Shown in pieces: positions 16,522-25,166 of a DNA stretch of 36,574 bases. The translations under genes were made by a program, and so were the position numbers. The notes under the pieces were generated by a model. That model did not search any database. It saw only the letters and a list, made by a program, of their open reading frames with translations, and was not told the origin of the DNA. Source of the stretch: an uncultured Bacillota bacterium (GTDB taxonomy: Bacteria; Bacillota_I; Bacilli_A; Culicoidibacterales; ZOR0006); the NCBI GenBank assembly GCA_945956935.1, contig CAMFJD010000017.1, positions 1 through 36,574 on the forward strand, written 5' to 3'. The stretch's first letter is position 1. Every line of letters starts with the position of its first letter.

Positions 16522-18342
16522 ATGGAGCATGTAAAGAAAACGTTGTTTAATAAATTCGTAGAAGAGGGAAGCAGCAAATTAATATCAAATCTCACTAATA
16601 TGTCAAATCTACGACGAATTTCAGGAAGTGAAGAAACATTTGAACAAGTCCTAAATTTACTGGAACAACAAAGTTTTGAGCTTGGACTCAACACGACAAC
16701 CAATATTCAGGCAATCAATGATTATTTAATTGCGAATCAGTTTTTTCCAGAAACAGAAATCGAAGCGATTGCAACGAATAAAACCTACACTATTGAAGCT
16801 TTCAAAACAATTTTTAAAGAATTAGAATATGATACACTTACTAAGTTTGCGAAATATAGTCAGAATGAAACCGTAATAGATTATATTGCAGAAAAAATGA
16901 ACACCTCAAATAAACATTTAGAAACACTTTTTAGTGCTATGGCACGAAATCCATATACTTCAAACGGTACATTAAATGAATTGGCTACTTTTCCAGCTGT
17001 AAAAGTACGTTTAAATGTGTTGAATAATCCGAACACCTCGATTGATACCTTAGTAAAAATGGCAAAAACTGATTCATATGAACCAATCATTGATCAACTC
17101 GCACAAGATGAAGAAGCTATGATCCGTTATGCAGTAGCCGAAAATTCTAAGTTACCAGAAATGAAAGATGTTCTAGTAACAATTGCTTACCAAGATGACG
17201 ATGAGTTAAAACAAATTTTGAATGAAAACAAAGTTATTAGAGATTTAGGCTTGATGACACCAAAAACATTTCATCGTCTTGATAATGCAGTCGTTCAAGA
17301 AGCGAGATTTACCTTGTTTGTTGATGCATATGCACCAGAATTGAATGAGTTAATGAGTACATATGCTATTCCTGTTGAGTCGCATATAGAAGCAGCGAAA
17401 TTCATTCAAAAAGAAGTACAGGAGTTTGCGCTTTGGAACAACTTAGGGTTGGTTGATGTGGAATATAAGAGTATGCATGCTTTATGTAATGCAGAATTTA
17501 ACCTAGTTGATTTTGAATTAGAGGGTGATCCAGAGTTTACTGAAGAAATCATTGACAATTTCAATGTGGTTATTAATGAACTGAAATCAATGTTACTTGA
17601 AACATTTAAAGGAATACAATCAGTTGAAGAAGCGGAATCATTAACTGACTTAGCTAAACAGTTGGAAGATAGTGAGTATTCCATCTTTGATTCAGAAAAT
17701 AAACCTTATTACGATATAATGCTTAAATGTAATAAAATAGTTTCTAAAATTTTATTAGAAGAAGGGGTGATTTCAGATGAGCGTTTAGATCAATTGAGTG
17801 GTAGTTATAAATTAGATGTTTTACATAATTACTGTGTCTATAATGATGAATTTTTTGAAACATATCATACAAAATCGGGTGAGTGTTTGGAAATTCATAC
17901 AATTAATTTAGATGATAATGAATTTTATGTTTTTTTTGATGAAAGCTGTGGGGAATGTGCTGAAATCCACCTTTTTGCAACTCGTGAAAAAGTTGATAAA
18001 TTTTTAAAAACAAAAGATCCTCTAGAAGTTTATCAAGACCAATTAATTGAAGAATTTAAAGGATTACTTGCTGATGATGTTAGACCATATGTTGATGTAT
18101 TTGTTTCAGCTGATTCAGATGACTTGTTAAACTATAGTTTTGACATATCCTTGCGTAATGAAAACAACCGAGTTGATGAAATCTATCTTAAACAACCTAA
18201 TTTAACACCGGAGTTAGTTCTAGTGATCGAAAAAGCAGTTGAAAAGTTATTAAACAATTCAAAAGCTACTAATGATATCATGGATTTTTGTAATGTAACA
18301 ATGGAAGATGTGAAATCATTTAATCAAAATCAAGAGCGGTAA
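16522..18342 (+). CDS. Large unknown protein with degenerate helical repeats and the shared C-terminal tail
   Basis: A 606-residue acidic, soluble protein. Residues of about 70-250 contain degenerate helical repeats of the LRV/HEAT type (for example ARNPYTSNGTLNELA, LNNPNTSIDTLVKMA and YAVAENSKLPEMKD). The remainder is acidic with no recognised domain. It ends in FCNVTMEDVKSFNQNQER. The Shine-Dalgarno AGGAGGGAG precedes the ATG. The next gene, a protein made almost wholly of clearer LRV-type repeats with the same tail, follows 5 bp later. Repeats of this type usually bind proteins or nucleic acids; the actual target is unknown. Confidence 0.78.
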   Translation: MEHVKKTLFNKFVEEGSSKLISNLTNMSNLRRISGSEETFEQVLNLLEQQSFELGLNTTTNIQAINDYLIANQFFPETEIEAIATNKTYTIEAFKTIFKELEYDTLTKFAKYSQNETVIDYIAEKMNTSNKHLETLFSAMARNPYTSNGTLNELATFPAVKVRLNVLNNPNTSIDTLVKMAKTDSYEPIIDQLAQDEEAMIRYAVAENSKLPEMKDVLVTIAYQDDDELKQILNENKVIRDLGLMTPKTFHRLDNAVVQEARFTLFVDAYAPELNELMSTYAIPVESHIEAAKFIQKEVQEFALWNNLGLVDVEYKSMHALCNAEFNLVDFELEGDPEFTEEIIDNFNVVINELKSMLLETFKGIQSVEEAESLTDLAKQLEDSEYSIFDSENKPYYDIMLKCNKIVSKILLEEGVISDERLDQLSGSYKLDVLHNYCVYNDEFFETYHTKSGECLEIHTINLDDNEFYVFFDESCGECAEIHLFATREKVDKFLKTKDPLEVYQDQLIEEFKGLLADDVRPYVDVFVSADSDDLLNYSFDISLRNENNRVDEIYLKQPNLTPELVLVIEKAVEKLLNNSKATNDIMDFCNVTMEDVKSFNQNQER

Positions 18343-18347
18343 TAGAC

Positions 18348-18977
18348 ATGAGCGAATATAGTTATGAATTTTTATATGAAAAAGCAAAAAGTTTTGATGA
18401 TGAAGATAGAATAGCAGCTGCCTATTTCAAAGATACACCGAGTGATATCTTAGCTTTATTATCAAAAGATAATGATGATGCAGTACGTCAAGCGGTAGCG
18501 ATGAATGAATCAGCAACAGATGATATCATTGAATATTTACTAAGTGACTGTGATGAACGTGTGAGAGAAGCAATTGCGATGCGTGAAAATGTAACATCTG
18601 AAATGCTATGGAAACTAGCAACAGATGAAATTGAAGCAGTAAGGATAGTGGTTGCTTCTAATGCTAATACCCAAACTGAAATATTAGAGGCGCTTGCTAA
18701 TGATGAAGTTGAAGATGTACGAGAAGCAGTAGCAGCTAATAAAAAAAGTTCAGTTGAATTTTTAGAATTTTTATCAAATGATGAAGAGGAATTTGTTCGT
18801 CTAAGTGTTGCTAAAAACGAGAATTGTCCTAATTATATTTTGAAATATCTCTCGAATGATAGCTGTTCAAAGGTAGGGCAAACTGCAAGTAATCATTTAA
18901 TTAATCAGTTAATGGATTTTTGTGGAGTCACACTTGATGATATCAGCCAAACAATGAATCAACAACAGGAACGATAA
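18348..18977 (+). CDS. LRV/HEAT-type repeat protein with the shared C-terminal tail
   Basis: A 209-residue protein built of about five 26-residue repeats with the pattern VRxAVAxNxxxxxxxLxxLxxDxxxx (for example VREAIAMRENVTSEMLWKLA and VREAVAANKKSSVEFLEFLS). This matches leucine-rich-variant (LRV) repeats, which stack into a right-handed superhelix. The N-terminal iron-sulfur cysteine cluster of the Azotobacter prototype is absent. It ends in FCGVTLDDISQTMNQQQER. It is the last gene of the operon and a terminator follows. A peptide- or nucleic-acid-binding role is possible. The repeat class is well supported, the function is not known. Confidence 0.85.
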   Translation: MSEYSYEFLYEKAKSFDDEDRIAAAYFKDTPSDILALLSKDNDDAVRQAVAMNESATDDIIEYLLSDCDERVREAIAMRENVTSEMLWKLATDEIEAVRIVVASNANTQTEILEALANDEVEDVREAVAANKKSSVEFLEFLSNDEEEFVRLSVAKNENCPNYILKYLSNDSCSKVGQTASNHLINQLMDFCGVTLDDISQTMNQQQER

Positions 18978-18979
18978 TA

Positions 18980-19013
18980 TAAAAAAGAGAGCCGAAAAAA
19001 GGCTCTTTTTTTA
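18980..19013 (+). terminator. Terminator of the tagged-protein operon
   Basis: Stem AAAAAAGAGAGCC / GGCTCTTTTTTT with a short A-rich loop. The TGGAA repeats of site 4 start directly after it. Confidence 0.9.
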
Positions 19014-19079
19014 TGGAATAAAAATGGAACATTTTTGGAATAAAATCGGAATACATGCCATAAAATATTTTGTTACGAT
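19014..19079 (+). promoter_or_regulatory. TGGAA-repeat promoter, site 4
   Basis: Repeats at 19014, 19025, 19036 and 19047 (the last is CGGAAT), 11-bp period. -10 TACGAT at 19074, 27 bp after the last repeat start. It precedes the operon starting at 19114. Confidence 0.78.
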
Positions 19080-19113
19080 TTAATTGTAAAAAATAAAAAG
19101 GAGAATGAATACT

Positions 19114-20109
19114 ATGAAAAAGCAAATGAATGTAACAGATTATGTGGAAAGTAAAATCCCAAATTTAAGAAGTGATTTGAAATTTAATGAATTAGAGCAA
19201 TATATAATTCAAAAAACAGAAGTTTATGATGCTTTCTATGATGTATCAATTGGGTGTTCCAATTCTGAACATCAGGCAAATGAATATTTTCGGGATGATG
19301 TATATGAAAATTTAGCTTCTGTTTTTGAAATTGATTTAGATTTATATGTTGTAGAATTAGCAGATGAGGTTTTTTTGTTTGAAAATGACACAGACTACAT
19401 GAAATTTAAAAATACAGATGTAGATCATAAATTATATCATCTATCAACAATTTATTATGTCAATACAGAGAATCAAGATTATGTGGAAGCTGAATATGTT
19501 TTTGAGAGTAAAAATGAAGCAATTAAATTTGTTGATGAATTAGGTGAAGAATTTCAACCATATCCAACAATTGAATCTGAAATGGCATATTTCAAGAATG
19601 CGTTACTGCCTTCATTACAAAACAGAACAGATATAGAGGTACACAAAGAGTATAATAATGGTGGACATTTTCATAGCTATAATATTTATCTAGATAATAA
19701 CCTGATTGAAGATGGAGTATTTAAATTGGAAGCTGAATCATTTAGTAATGAAGTTGAAACGCTTGATGAATTAATTCAAAATTTAAATAGTAATTACAGT
19801 ATCAATTTAACTAATATTCAAAAGGAAAAACATAATTTTGAACGTTATTATAACTTTGATTTAAATAAAACATATGAATCGGATATGGGAGTATTTACAT
19901 TTACGCAAAATCACTCGATTCATATAAAAGGCGGTCAAGGTCAGCCGAGAACAACAATTGATACAATTTTGAACAATCTAGATATTGATTATATTATGTT
20001 GGAGTTTGATGATGCCTTCAAAGAAGAGATGAATGATCAAATCTCAATGTATGAGTTTTGCAATGTGACAGAGGATGATATTGCACAAATAAATCAAAAA
20101 GAACGATAA
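19114..20109 (+). CDS. Unknown acidic protein with the shared C-terminal tail
   Basis: A 331-residue soluble, strongly acidic protein rich in Asp, Glu, Asn and aromatic residues, with no signal peptide, membrane segment or recognised domain. I chose the ATG at 19114, which has AAGGAGA about 11 bp upstream, over the ATG at 19105, which lies too close to that site. Style and size resemble the first tagged protein (14239-15234), and both open an operon behind a TGGAA promoter, so they may be distant paralogues. It ends in FCNVTEDDIAQINQKER. The next tagged gene follows after 15 bp. Confidence 0.76.
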   Translation: MKKQMNVTDYVESKIPNLRSDLKFNELEQYIIQKTEVYDAFYDVSIGCSNSEHQANEYFRDDVYENLASVFEIDLDLYVVELADEVFLFENDTDYMKFKNTDVDHKLYHLSTIYYVNTENQDYVEAEYVFESKNEAIKFVDELGEEFQPYPTIESEMAYFKNALLPSLQNRTDIEVHKEYNNGGHFHSYNIYLDNNLIEDGVFKLEAESFSNEVETLDELIQNLNSNYSINLTNIQKEKHNFERYYNFDLNKTYESDMGVFTFTQNHSIHIKGGQGQPRTTIDTILNNLDIDYIMLEFDDAFKEEMNDQISMYEFCNVTEDDIAQINQKER

Positions 20110-20124
20110 AAGGGGGCTGATTGC

Positions 20125-20490
20125 ATGAAGAATACACCTGAAAATATTGCAAATAACCCTAATACACACTGGACAACGTTAGATGAACTTTCCACTAATA
20201 GCGATGCTACTGTACGCAATGCGATAGTAGAAAATGCGAATGCTTCTATATTGACTTTGGAAAGAATGGCAGTGCGAGAAACCGATGAAGCTGTTCTTCT
20301 TAAACTCTTATCCCATACCAATTCATTTGTTCGTCATGCCGCAATGTGTAATCCGAACATTGACGAAATGCCACTCGCTTTAAGTGTCATAAAGCAAATT
20401 GGTGATAATAATACGGATATAATGACCTTTTGTGATGTGACCAATGATGAATTATATGCAATCTTAGCAGATACAAGAACAGAAAGATAA
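20125..20490 (+). CDS. Short LRV-type repeat protein with the shared C-terminal tail
   Basis: A 121-residue protein with three degenerate LRV/HEAT-type repeats (NPNTHWTTLDELSTNSDATVR, IVENANASILTLERMA, and VRHAAMCNPNIDEMPLAL). It ends in FCDVTNDELYAILADTRTER, the most divergent of the six tails. The Shine-Dalgarno AAAGGGGG lies 9 bp upstream. It is a smaller relative of the 209-residue repeat protein at 18348-18977. It may act as an adaptor, but nothing in the sequence shows this. Confidence 0.78.
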   Translation: MKNTPENIANNPNTHWTTLDELSTNSDATVRNAIVENANASILTLERMAVRETDEAVLLKLLSHTNSFVRHAAMCNPNIDEMPLALSVIKQIGDNNTDIMTFCDVTNDELYAILADTRTER

Positions 20491-20507
20491 CAAAATGAGG
20501 TTAATCT

Positions 20508-20729
20508 ATGGAATTATTTTTTATAACAAATTTAATTTGGTTTATTGCCGTTTCAATCTCTTTCTACCGATATAGATCTAACGCATTGAAACTGCATAAT
20601 ATGAACCAATTTCTTTTGAAAAGATTAGCAGATGAGCTGATAGAACATAACATTGATTCAATTATTGTAAATCGGATTGAGAAACGTGGGTTTTTCGAAG
20701 AATTTTCAAAACGAGAACAAAAATTATAG
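20508..20729 (+). CDS. Small single-pass membrane protein, unknown
   Basis: A 73-residue protein with an N-terminal membrane helix (about residues 3-20) and a charged cytoplasmic tail (KRLADELIEHNI...). It follows the tagged genes after 17 bp, with a modest ribosome site (GAGG). A second protein of the same layout is encoded 78 bp downstream, so they may be a pair. No family is recognised. Confidence 0.6.
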   Translation: MELFFITNLIWFIAVSISFYRYRSNALKLHNMNQFLLKRLADELIEHNIDSIIVNRIEKRGFFEEFSKREQKL

Positions 20730-20806
20730 TAAATAATATCAATGTATGCTAGTATGAAAAGTAAGTAATAAGTTAAACTTATCAGCTAAAGTAGAGAGGA
20801 ATACTC

Positions 20807-21001
20807 ATGGATGCAAATTTTTTTGAACTAATTATTTTTTTCGCACTGATATTTTTTATTGCAATAAATTTCAAGCTTACTTTAAGTTATCGTCAACAAA
20901 GAAAAGTAATGCTTCTTGATTTGGAAGCAGAGCGACAAAATACGATAGAATATCATTTAAAAAAAGGCGATTATGCATTGGCAAAAATGTGGTCGGAATA
21001 G
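20807..21001 (+). CDS. Second small single-pass membrane protein, unknown
   Basis: A 64-residue protein with a strongly hydrophobic N-terminal helix (residues 5-24, IIFFALIFFIAINF) and a charged tail (DLEAERQNTIEYHLKKGDYALAKMW). A good Shine-Dalgarno (AGAGAGGA) precedes it. The upstream gap holds a small palindrome (AAGTTAAACTT) but no clear promoter. It is the last gene before a terminator and the FokI-type R-M module. Confidence 0.62.
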   Translation: MDANFFELIIFFALIFFIAINFKLTLSYRQQRKVMLLDLEAERQNTIEYHLKKGDYALAKMWSE

Positions 21002-21036
21002 AAAAAAAGACACTCGAAAGAGTGTTTTTATTTTTG
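21002..21036 (+). terminator. Terminator before the FokI-type R-M module
   Basis: Stem ACACTC / GAGTGT with a GAAA loop, flanked by an A run and a T run. The arms nearly match those of the terminator at 25034-25058 on the other side of the R-M module. Confidence 0.88.
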
Positions 21037-21054
21037 AAAAGAACTATATTTCCA

Positions 21055-21083
21055 TTGACTTTTTATGAAAAAGATTATAAGCT
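21055..21083 (+). promoter_or_regulatory. Promoter of the FokI-type methyltransferase
   Basis: -35 TTGACT at 21055-21060, 17-bp spacer, -10 TAAGCT at 21078-21083. It is a normal sigma-A promoter without TGGAA repeats, so the methyltransferase appears independent of the plasmid regulon, as expected for a self-contained R-M module. Confidence 0.72.
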
Positions 21084-21114
21084 ATTTCCATAGGATGAAA
21101 GGGGATGTTAATTT

Positions 21115-23103
21115 ATGAGGTATATTGGTTCAAAAGCAACCCTGCTAAAAAACATTGAAAATATATTAACGAATAATCTAATTGGAAATGAAAAAACGTT
21201 CCTTGATTTATTTGCAGGTACAAATGTAGTAGGAAATTATTTTAAAGATGAATATTTAATTTATTCAAATGATATTTTATTTTTTAGCTTTGTCAATGCT
21301 AGGGCTACCATCGAAAATAACGGTGACTTGAAGTTTGACGGATTAAAATCTAATGGTATAGCATCACCATTAGATTTTCTACAACTAGAGGCGGAAAAAT
21401 ATATTGAAACTGGAGTTGTAGGATATTATGAACAAAACTATACACCTACTGGAGATGCAATGTACCTTACTGTTCAAAATGGAAAAAGAATTGATTACAT
21501 AAGAAATAAAATAGATGAGTGGTATTTTGAAGAAATGTTGACGGAGAGTGAATATTATTATTTGATATCTGTCTTAATAGAAGCAATTCCATATGTGAGT
21601 AATATTACAGGTACTTATGGTGCGTTCCTAAAACATTGGGATAAACGAGCATTAAAGGCATTAGAACTTGCGCCACTTGAAGTGAAAAATAATCAAAAAG
21701 AAAACAAATCTTTTAATAAAGATGCCAATGAGTTAGTGAAATCTATCTCTGTTGATATTGCTTATATTGATACACCCTATAATAATCGACAGTATGCTTC
21801 GAACTATCATTTGCTAGAAAATATAGCTAAAAATAATAAGCCTGACTTATCTGGAGTAACACGAATTTTTGATTGGTCACCATTACGGAGTGACTATGCA
21901 ATGAAACGTAATGCAATTACTGCAATGTCAGATTTGTTAAAAAATCTTGATGCAACACATATTATACTCAGCTATAATAACGAGGGTATTATAGCTGAAA
22001 ATGATTTAGTTGAATTGATGAGAGAGCAATCTGTTAATGGGCAAGTTAAAATCGAGAAAATCCCCTACAGAAAATATAAATCGAAAAAACCATCAGAAAC
22101 GTATGAGCTTTATGAGTTGTTAATATATATTCAAAAGAAATCAATAAAGAAAATTAAGTCTGAAAAAAATGAAATCAAAAAAACGTCAAAAAGTAGTAAA
22201 TGGGTTGGTGAAAAACAAGCCTACATAAAAAGCCCACTTAATTATATTGGAGGGAAATATAGGCTCTTGAAACAAATAATTCCATTGTTTCCTACGTCGA
22301 TTAATACTTTCGTTGATTTATTCAGTGGTGGTGCAAATGTAGGGATTAATGTCAATGCCGAAAAATATATTTTCAACGATATGAATGATAGAATAAACGA
22401 AATGTTCCGTTTTTTTTCTAAACAAGAAGAAGAGGAATTAATTTCAAAAATCAATGCTAGGATTTCAAAGTTTAAATTAAGTAAAACAAATGAAGAGGGC
22501 TATCTAAAATTTAGAAATTACTACAATACGAATCCTAACCCTTTAGATTTATATGTTTTAGTAGCCTATAGTTACAATTATCAAATTAGATTTAATAATT
22601 CTATGCAATTTAATAATCCATTTGGACGCAATCGAAGCAAATTCAGTGATAATATGGAAAAAAATTTGCGCAATTTTATCAAAAAATTAAGAACAATAAA
22701 TGCTGAATTTACTGATAGCCTATTTGATCAAATAGATTTATCTAATTTACAAACAGGAGATTTTGTTTATTTAGATCCGCCATATCTAATTACTACAGGT
22801 AATTACAATGATGGAAATCGAGGTTTTGTAAATTGGAACGAAGAGCAAGAAAAGAAAATGTACAACTTGATGGACACTTTAACAGCTCAAGGAGTTAGAT
22901 TTGCACTAAGCAATGTAATTGAACATAAGGGTAAAACAAATTACTTATTGAAACAATATATCGAAACAAATAATGTTAAAGTTAATTATCTCGATTTTAA
23001 TTACAATAATTCGTCACACAACTCGAAAGGTAATGGAAGTGTTGAAGTATTGATTACTAATTATGATCCAGAATCTTATGAAATTTTCAAACAAATCAAG
23101 TAA
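21115..23103 (+). CDS. FokI-type fused double N6-adenine DNA methyltransferase
   Basis: A 662-residue protein made of two Dam-type (D12 class) adenine methyltransferases in tandem. Domain 1 starts MRYIGSKATLL, with a LDLFAGT SAM-binding motif and the catalytic DTPY at 219-222. Domain 2 starts about residue 365 (SPLNYIGGKYRLL), with VDLFSGG and the catalytic DPPY at 554-557. This matches M.FokI (647 residues) in length, order and many segments, including LITTG.YNDGNRGF and RKYKSK. M.FokI methylates both strands of the asymmetric GGATG/CATCC site, one domain per strand. The gene is convergent with the nuclease gene on the other strand, with a shared terminator. The family call is very firm; the exact recognition sequence GGATG is inferred. 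Confidence 0.96.
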   Translation: MRYIGSKATLLKNIENILTNNLIGNEKTFLDLFAGTNVVGNYFKDEYLIYSNDILFFSFVNARATIENNGDLKFDGLKSNGIASPLDFLQLEAEKYIETGVVGYYEQNYTPTGDAMYLTVQNGKRIDYIRNKIDEWYFEEMLTESEYYYLISVLIEAIPYVSNITGTYGAFLKHWDKRALKALELAPLEVKNNQKENKSFNKDANELVKSISVDIAYIDTPYNNRQYASNYHLLENIAKNNKPDLSGVTRIFDWSPLRSDYAMKRNAITAMSDLLKNLDATHIILSYNNEGIIAENDLVELMREQSVNGQVKIEKIPYRKYKSKKPSETYELYELLIYIQKKSIKKIKSEKNEIKKTSKSSKWVGEKQAYIKSPLNYIGGKYRLLKQIIPLFPTSINTFVDLFSGGANVGINVNAEKYIFNDMNDRINEMFRFFSKQEEEELISKINARISKFKLSKTNEEGYLKFRNYYNTNPNPLDLYVLVAYSYNYQIRFNNSMQFNNPFGRNRSKFSDNMEKNLRNFIKKLRTINAEFTDSLFDQIDLSNLQTGDFVYLDPPYLITTGNYNDGNRGFVNWNEEQEKKMYNLMDTLTAQGVRFALSNVIEHKGKTNYLLKQYIETNNVKVNYLDFNYNNSSHNSKGNGSVEVLITNYDPESYEIFKQIK

Positions 23104-23105
23104 AA

Positions 23106-23152
23106 TAAAAATGCACCTTGCAAAGATTTTTCATCCTTGAGGGTGCATTTTA
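23106..23152. terminator. Bidirectional terminator between the FokI-type genes
   Basis: Inverted repeat AAAATGCACC / GGTGCATTTT, with A run and T run on the two sides, between the convergent methyltransferase and nuclease genes. It can serve both. Confidence 0.85.
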
Positions 23153-23154
23153 TT

Positions 23155-24918
23155 TTACCAAAATATTTCTGTATTCTTAATATAATCAGGAAGTGTTGAT
23201 ATATCTAAAGAACCTGTACTCACTTTAGCAGCACCAATTAATAATTGTTCAACGTTTAGACCAGCACCAGAGGTTTTTGTTCTATGTGAAGTGCTATCTA
23301 ATTGTTCTTGGAAATTATTAGTAAATTTACTTGAAATCCACATGAAATAAAAGTTACTAGGTGGAATTGAAGCATCGAAATTATCCCACCATGTTATAGA
23401 GTTTCGTTTTTCGTCTCGGAATTGATTATCTTCAATATAACGAACCATTTCATCTTCTTGGCTTATTGATTTACCATAACCATTGCCATAAGATTTAGTA
23501 TCAATAATAACTCCAAATTTATCAGTAAAAATTAAACCATCAGGTTTTCTGCCACCACCTAATAAAACAGAGTTAAATCCATAAATATTTTTAAATAAAT
23601 CTGCTGTAAGCACTTCAAAGTCCCGATTACGTTTTCCATCGTAAGCTATCTCAATTAATTCAATATATTTTAGTGGGAGGTTTGTTAATTGTTGGTACTC
23701 AAGTTTTTTATTTTCTAATACACTATCTTTTAACTCTTTAGTTAGATTTAGTGGTGGAATTGAAAAATCAGAAATAAGATCAATAAGTTTTACTGTATTT
23801 CCTGTCGTCTTAATGCGTATACCAAAAGTGTTTAATCCATTAATATCATTTTTTATAATTTGCGGATCATCGTTAAAGCCAAGTTTATTTAGTTGTTCAA
23901 CTAATTTTTCGAATGAGTTTGTTTCGTGTAAAATTTTAAGAATATATCCTCTTCTTGAGCGAATATAATTTTTGTTTTTACCATCTACTGCTAAAAACTC
24001 CCAAGTTAAATATTTTTTTATACGACTATTTTTAGAACTCCCTTGTGACTGTTTAAACGAGTGTTTACCTTTTCCGGTAATTGAATATGTTTGAAATCCG
24101 GAACGTATGCCACAATTAGTTTGAACTTTAGTTGTGTGTTTACGAACTAGTCCTATTTTTTCCAGCCAAGTACAAATCATACGAGCATACTTGTCACTAG
24201 TACCTTCAATGTTTTGTTTAATATCATTTTGTTCAGACTTGCTTCCTTTTTCAAACCATTCAAGCATTAAGGATTCATCATATGATGTGAATCCTTTTTC
24301 ACCTAAAAAACCTAACCGATTCCCAATGAAAAATTTTGTTAATGGTTTTTCAGCTGTGTATAAGATATTTAAGACTTGAGTTGCTGGAGGATAAGCCAAG
24401 AGTGCATTTTGGATTAATAATCTCTCGATATCAGAATTTTCAGCAGATTCAGAAAATTGTTTACCTAATTCAGTTATTGAACAGATATCATTATCTCTAT
24501 TGTGTTTCAGAAAATTCAGGCTCAAAGCCCATCGTAAATAGCCATCAGAAGTCCAATTATCTGTCCAAAATTTACCTTTAGTATCAGCAGATTGTGGTTT
24601 TATTGTTACTTGAATCAATGAATCAGCGACTGCATCAGAACGTTTTATTTTAGAACCATCACTTCTTTTACTTCCGATACTTCTACCTTTTATATCTTTT
24701 GACGATCCGACTAATTCAGAATATGTAAATTCCTCAGTACCATAATTAAGTTTATCAAGTAAATTATTTTTAATATCTTCAAAAGGAATATATTTTGGTA
24801 TTAAGTTTTTTTTTAATTGTTGATAATGCTTTGATTTATTATCAAATATTTGAACAACAAGTTTTAGTTTTGAAAAGTCAGAAGGGTTTTGAACCCAACC
24901 ATAAGTTCTTATATGCAT
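23155..24918 (-). CDS. FokI-type type IIS restriction endonuclease
   Basis: A 587-residue nuclease closely resembling R.FokI in layout and motifs. The N-terminal recognition region starts IRTYGWVQNPSDF (FokI: IRTFGWVQNPGKF), with TDNWTSDGYLRWA, and GFTSYDE further on. The C-terminal cleavage domain carries GGGRKPDG and VIIDTK, giving the catalytic D about 460, D about 473 and K about 475 (PD-(D/E)XK), then the dimerisation segment and NVEQLLIGAAKVSTGSL. FokI binds GGATG and cuts 9/13 bases away after dimerisation. The start ATG has AAGGAG 8 bp upstream. It lies tail-to-tail with its methyltransferase, whereas in the Flavobacterium prototype the genes are in tandem. The fold and catalytic residues look intact. 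Confidence 0.96.
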   Translation of the reverse strand: MHIRTYGWVQNPSDFSKLKLVVQIFDNKSKHYQQLKKNLIPKYIPFEDIKNNLLDKLNYGTEEFTYSELVGSSKDIKGRSIGSKRSDGSKIKRSDAVADSLIQVTIKPQSADTKGKFWTDNWTSDGYLRWALSLNFLKHNRDNDICSITELGKQFSESAENSDIERLLIQNALLAYPPATQVLNILYTAEKPLTKFFIGNRLGFLGEKGFTSYDESLMLEWFEKGSKSEQNDIKQNIEGTSDKYARMICTWLEKIGLVRKHTTKVQTNCGIRSGFQTYSITGKGKHSFKQSQGSSKNSRIKKYLTWEFLAVDGKNKNYIRSRRGYILKILHETNSFEKLVEQLNKLGFNDDPQIIKNDINGLNTFGIRIKTTGNTVKLIDLISDFSIPPLNLTKELKDSVLENKKLEYQQLTNLPLKYIELIEIAYDGKRNRDFEVLTADLFKNIYGFNSVLLGGGRKPDGLIFTDKFGVIIDTKSYGNGYGKSISQEDEMVRYIEDNQFRDEKRNSITWWDNFDASIPPSNFYFMWISSKFTNNFQEQLDSTSHRTKTSGAGLNVEQLLIGAAKVSTGSLDISTLPDYIKNTEIFW

Positions 24919-25033
24919 TTTCTTACTCCTTATTTATAATATTTTATAGTATTCATTATAGATGTTTAGAAGTGTTTATGAACTTTACTTCTTCAAATTA
25001 CTCCATAATTTTCATTATAGCAGATTGTATATT

Positions 25034-25058
25034 GACACTCAATTGAGTGTCTTTTTTT
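25034..25058 (+). terminator. Terminator upstream of TGGAA site 5
   Basis: Stem GACACTC / GAGTGTC with loop AATT and a T7 run. No plus-strand gene lies just before it; the nearest plus-strand gene in the same style ends at 21001 with an almost identical hairpin. It is probably the terminator that belonged to the plasmid backbone before the R-M module was inserted. Confidence 0.85.
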
Positions 25059-25059
25059 G

Positions 25060-25125
25060 TGGGATAAAAATGGAACGTTTTTGGAATAAAAATGGAACGA
25101 TTGACTTTGTTTTTGATAGTAATAT
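25060..25125 (+). promoter_or_regulatory. TGGAA-repeat promoter, site 5 (primase operon)
   Basis: Repeats at 25060 (TGGGAT), 25071, 25082 and 25093, 11-bp period. -10 TAATAT at 25120, 27 bp after the last repeat start. The first gene starts at 25167 behind GGGAGGA. Confidence 0.78.
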
Positions 25126-25166
25126 TGTTTTGCGAATAGAATTTATTCGTAGAGGGAGGATATTAT

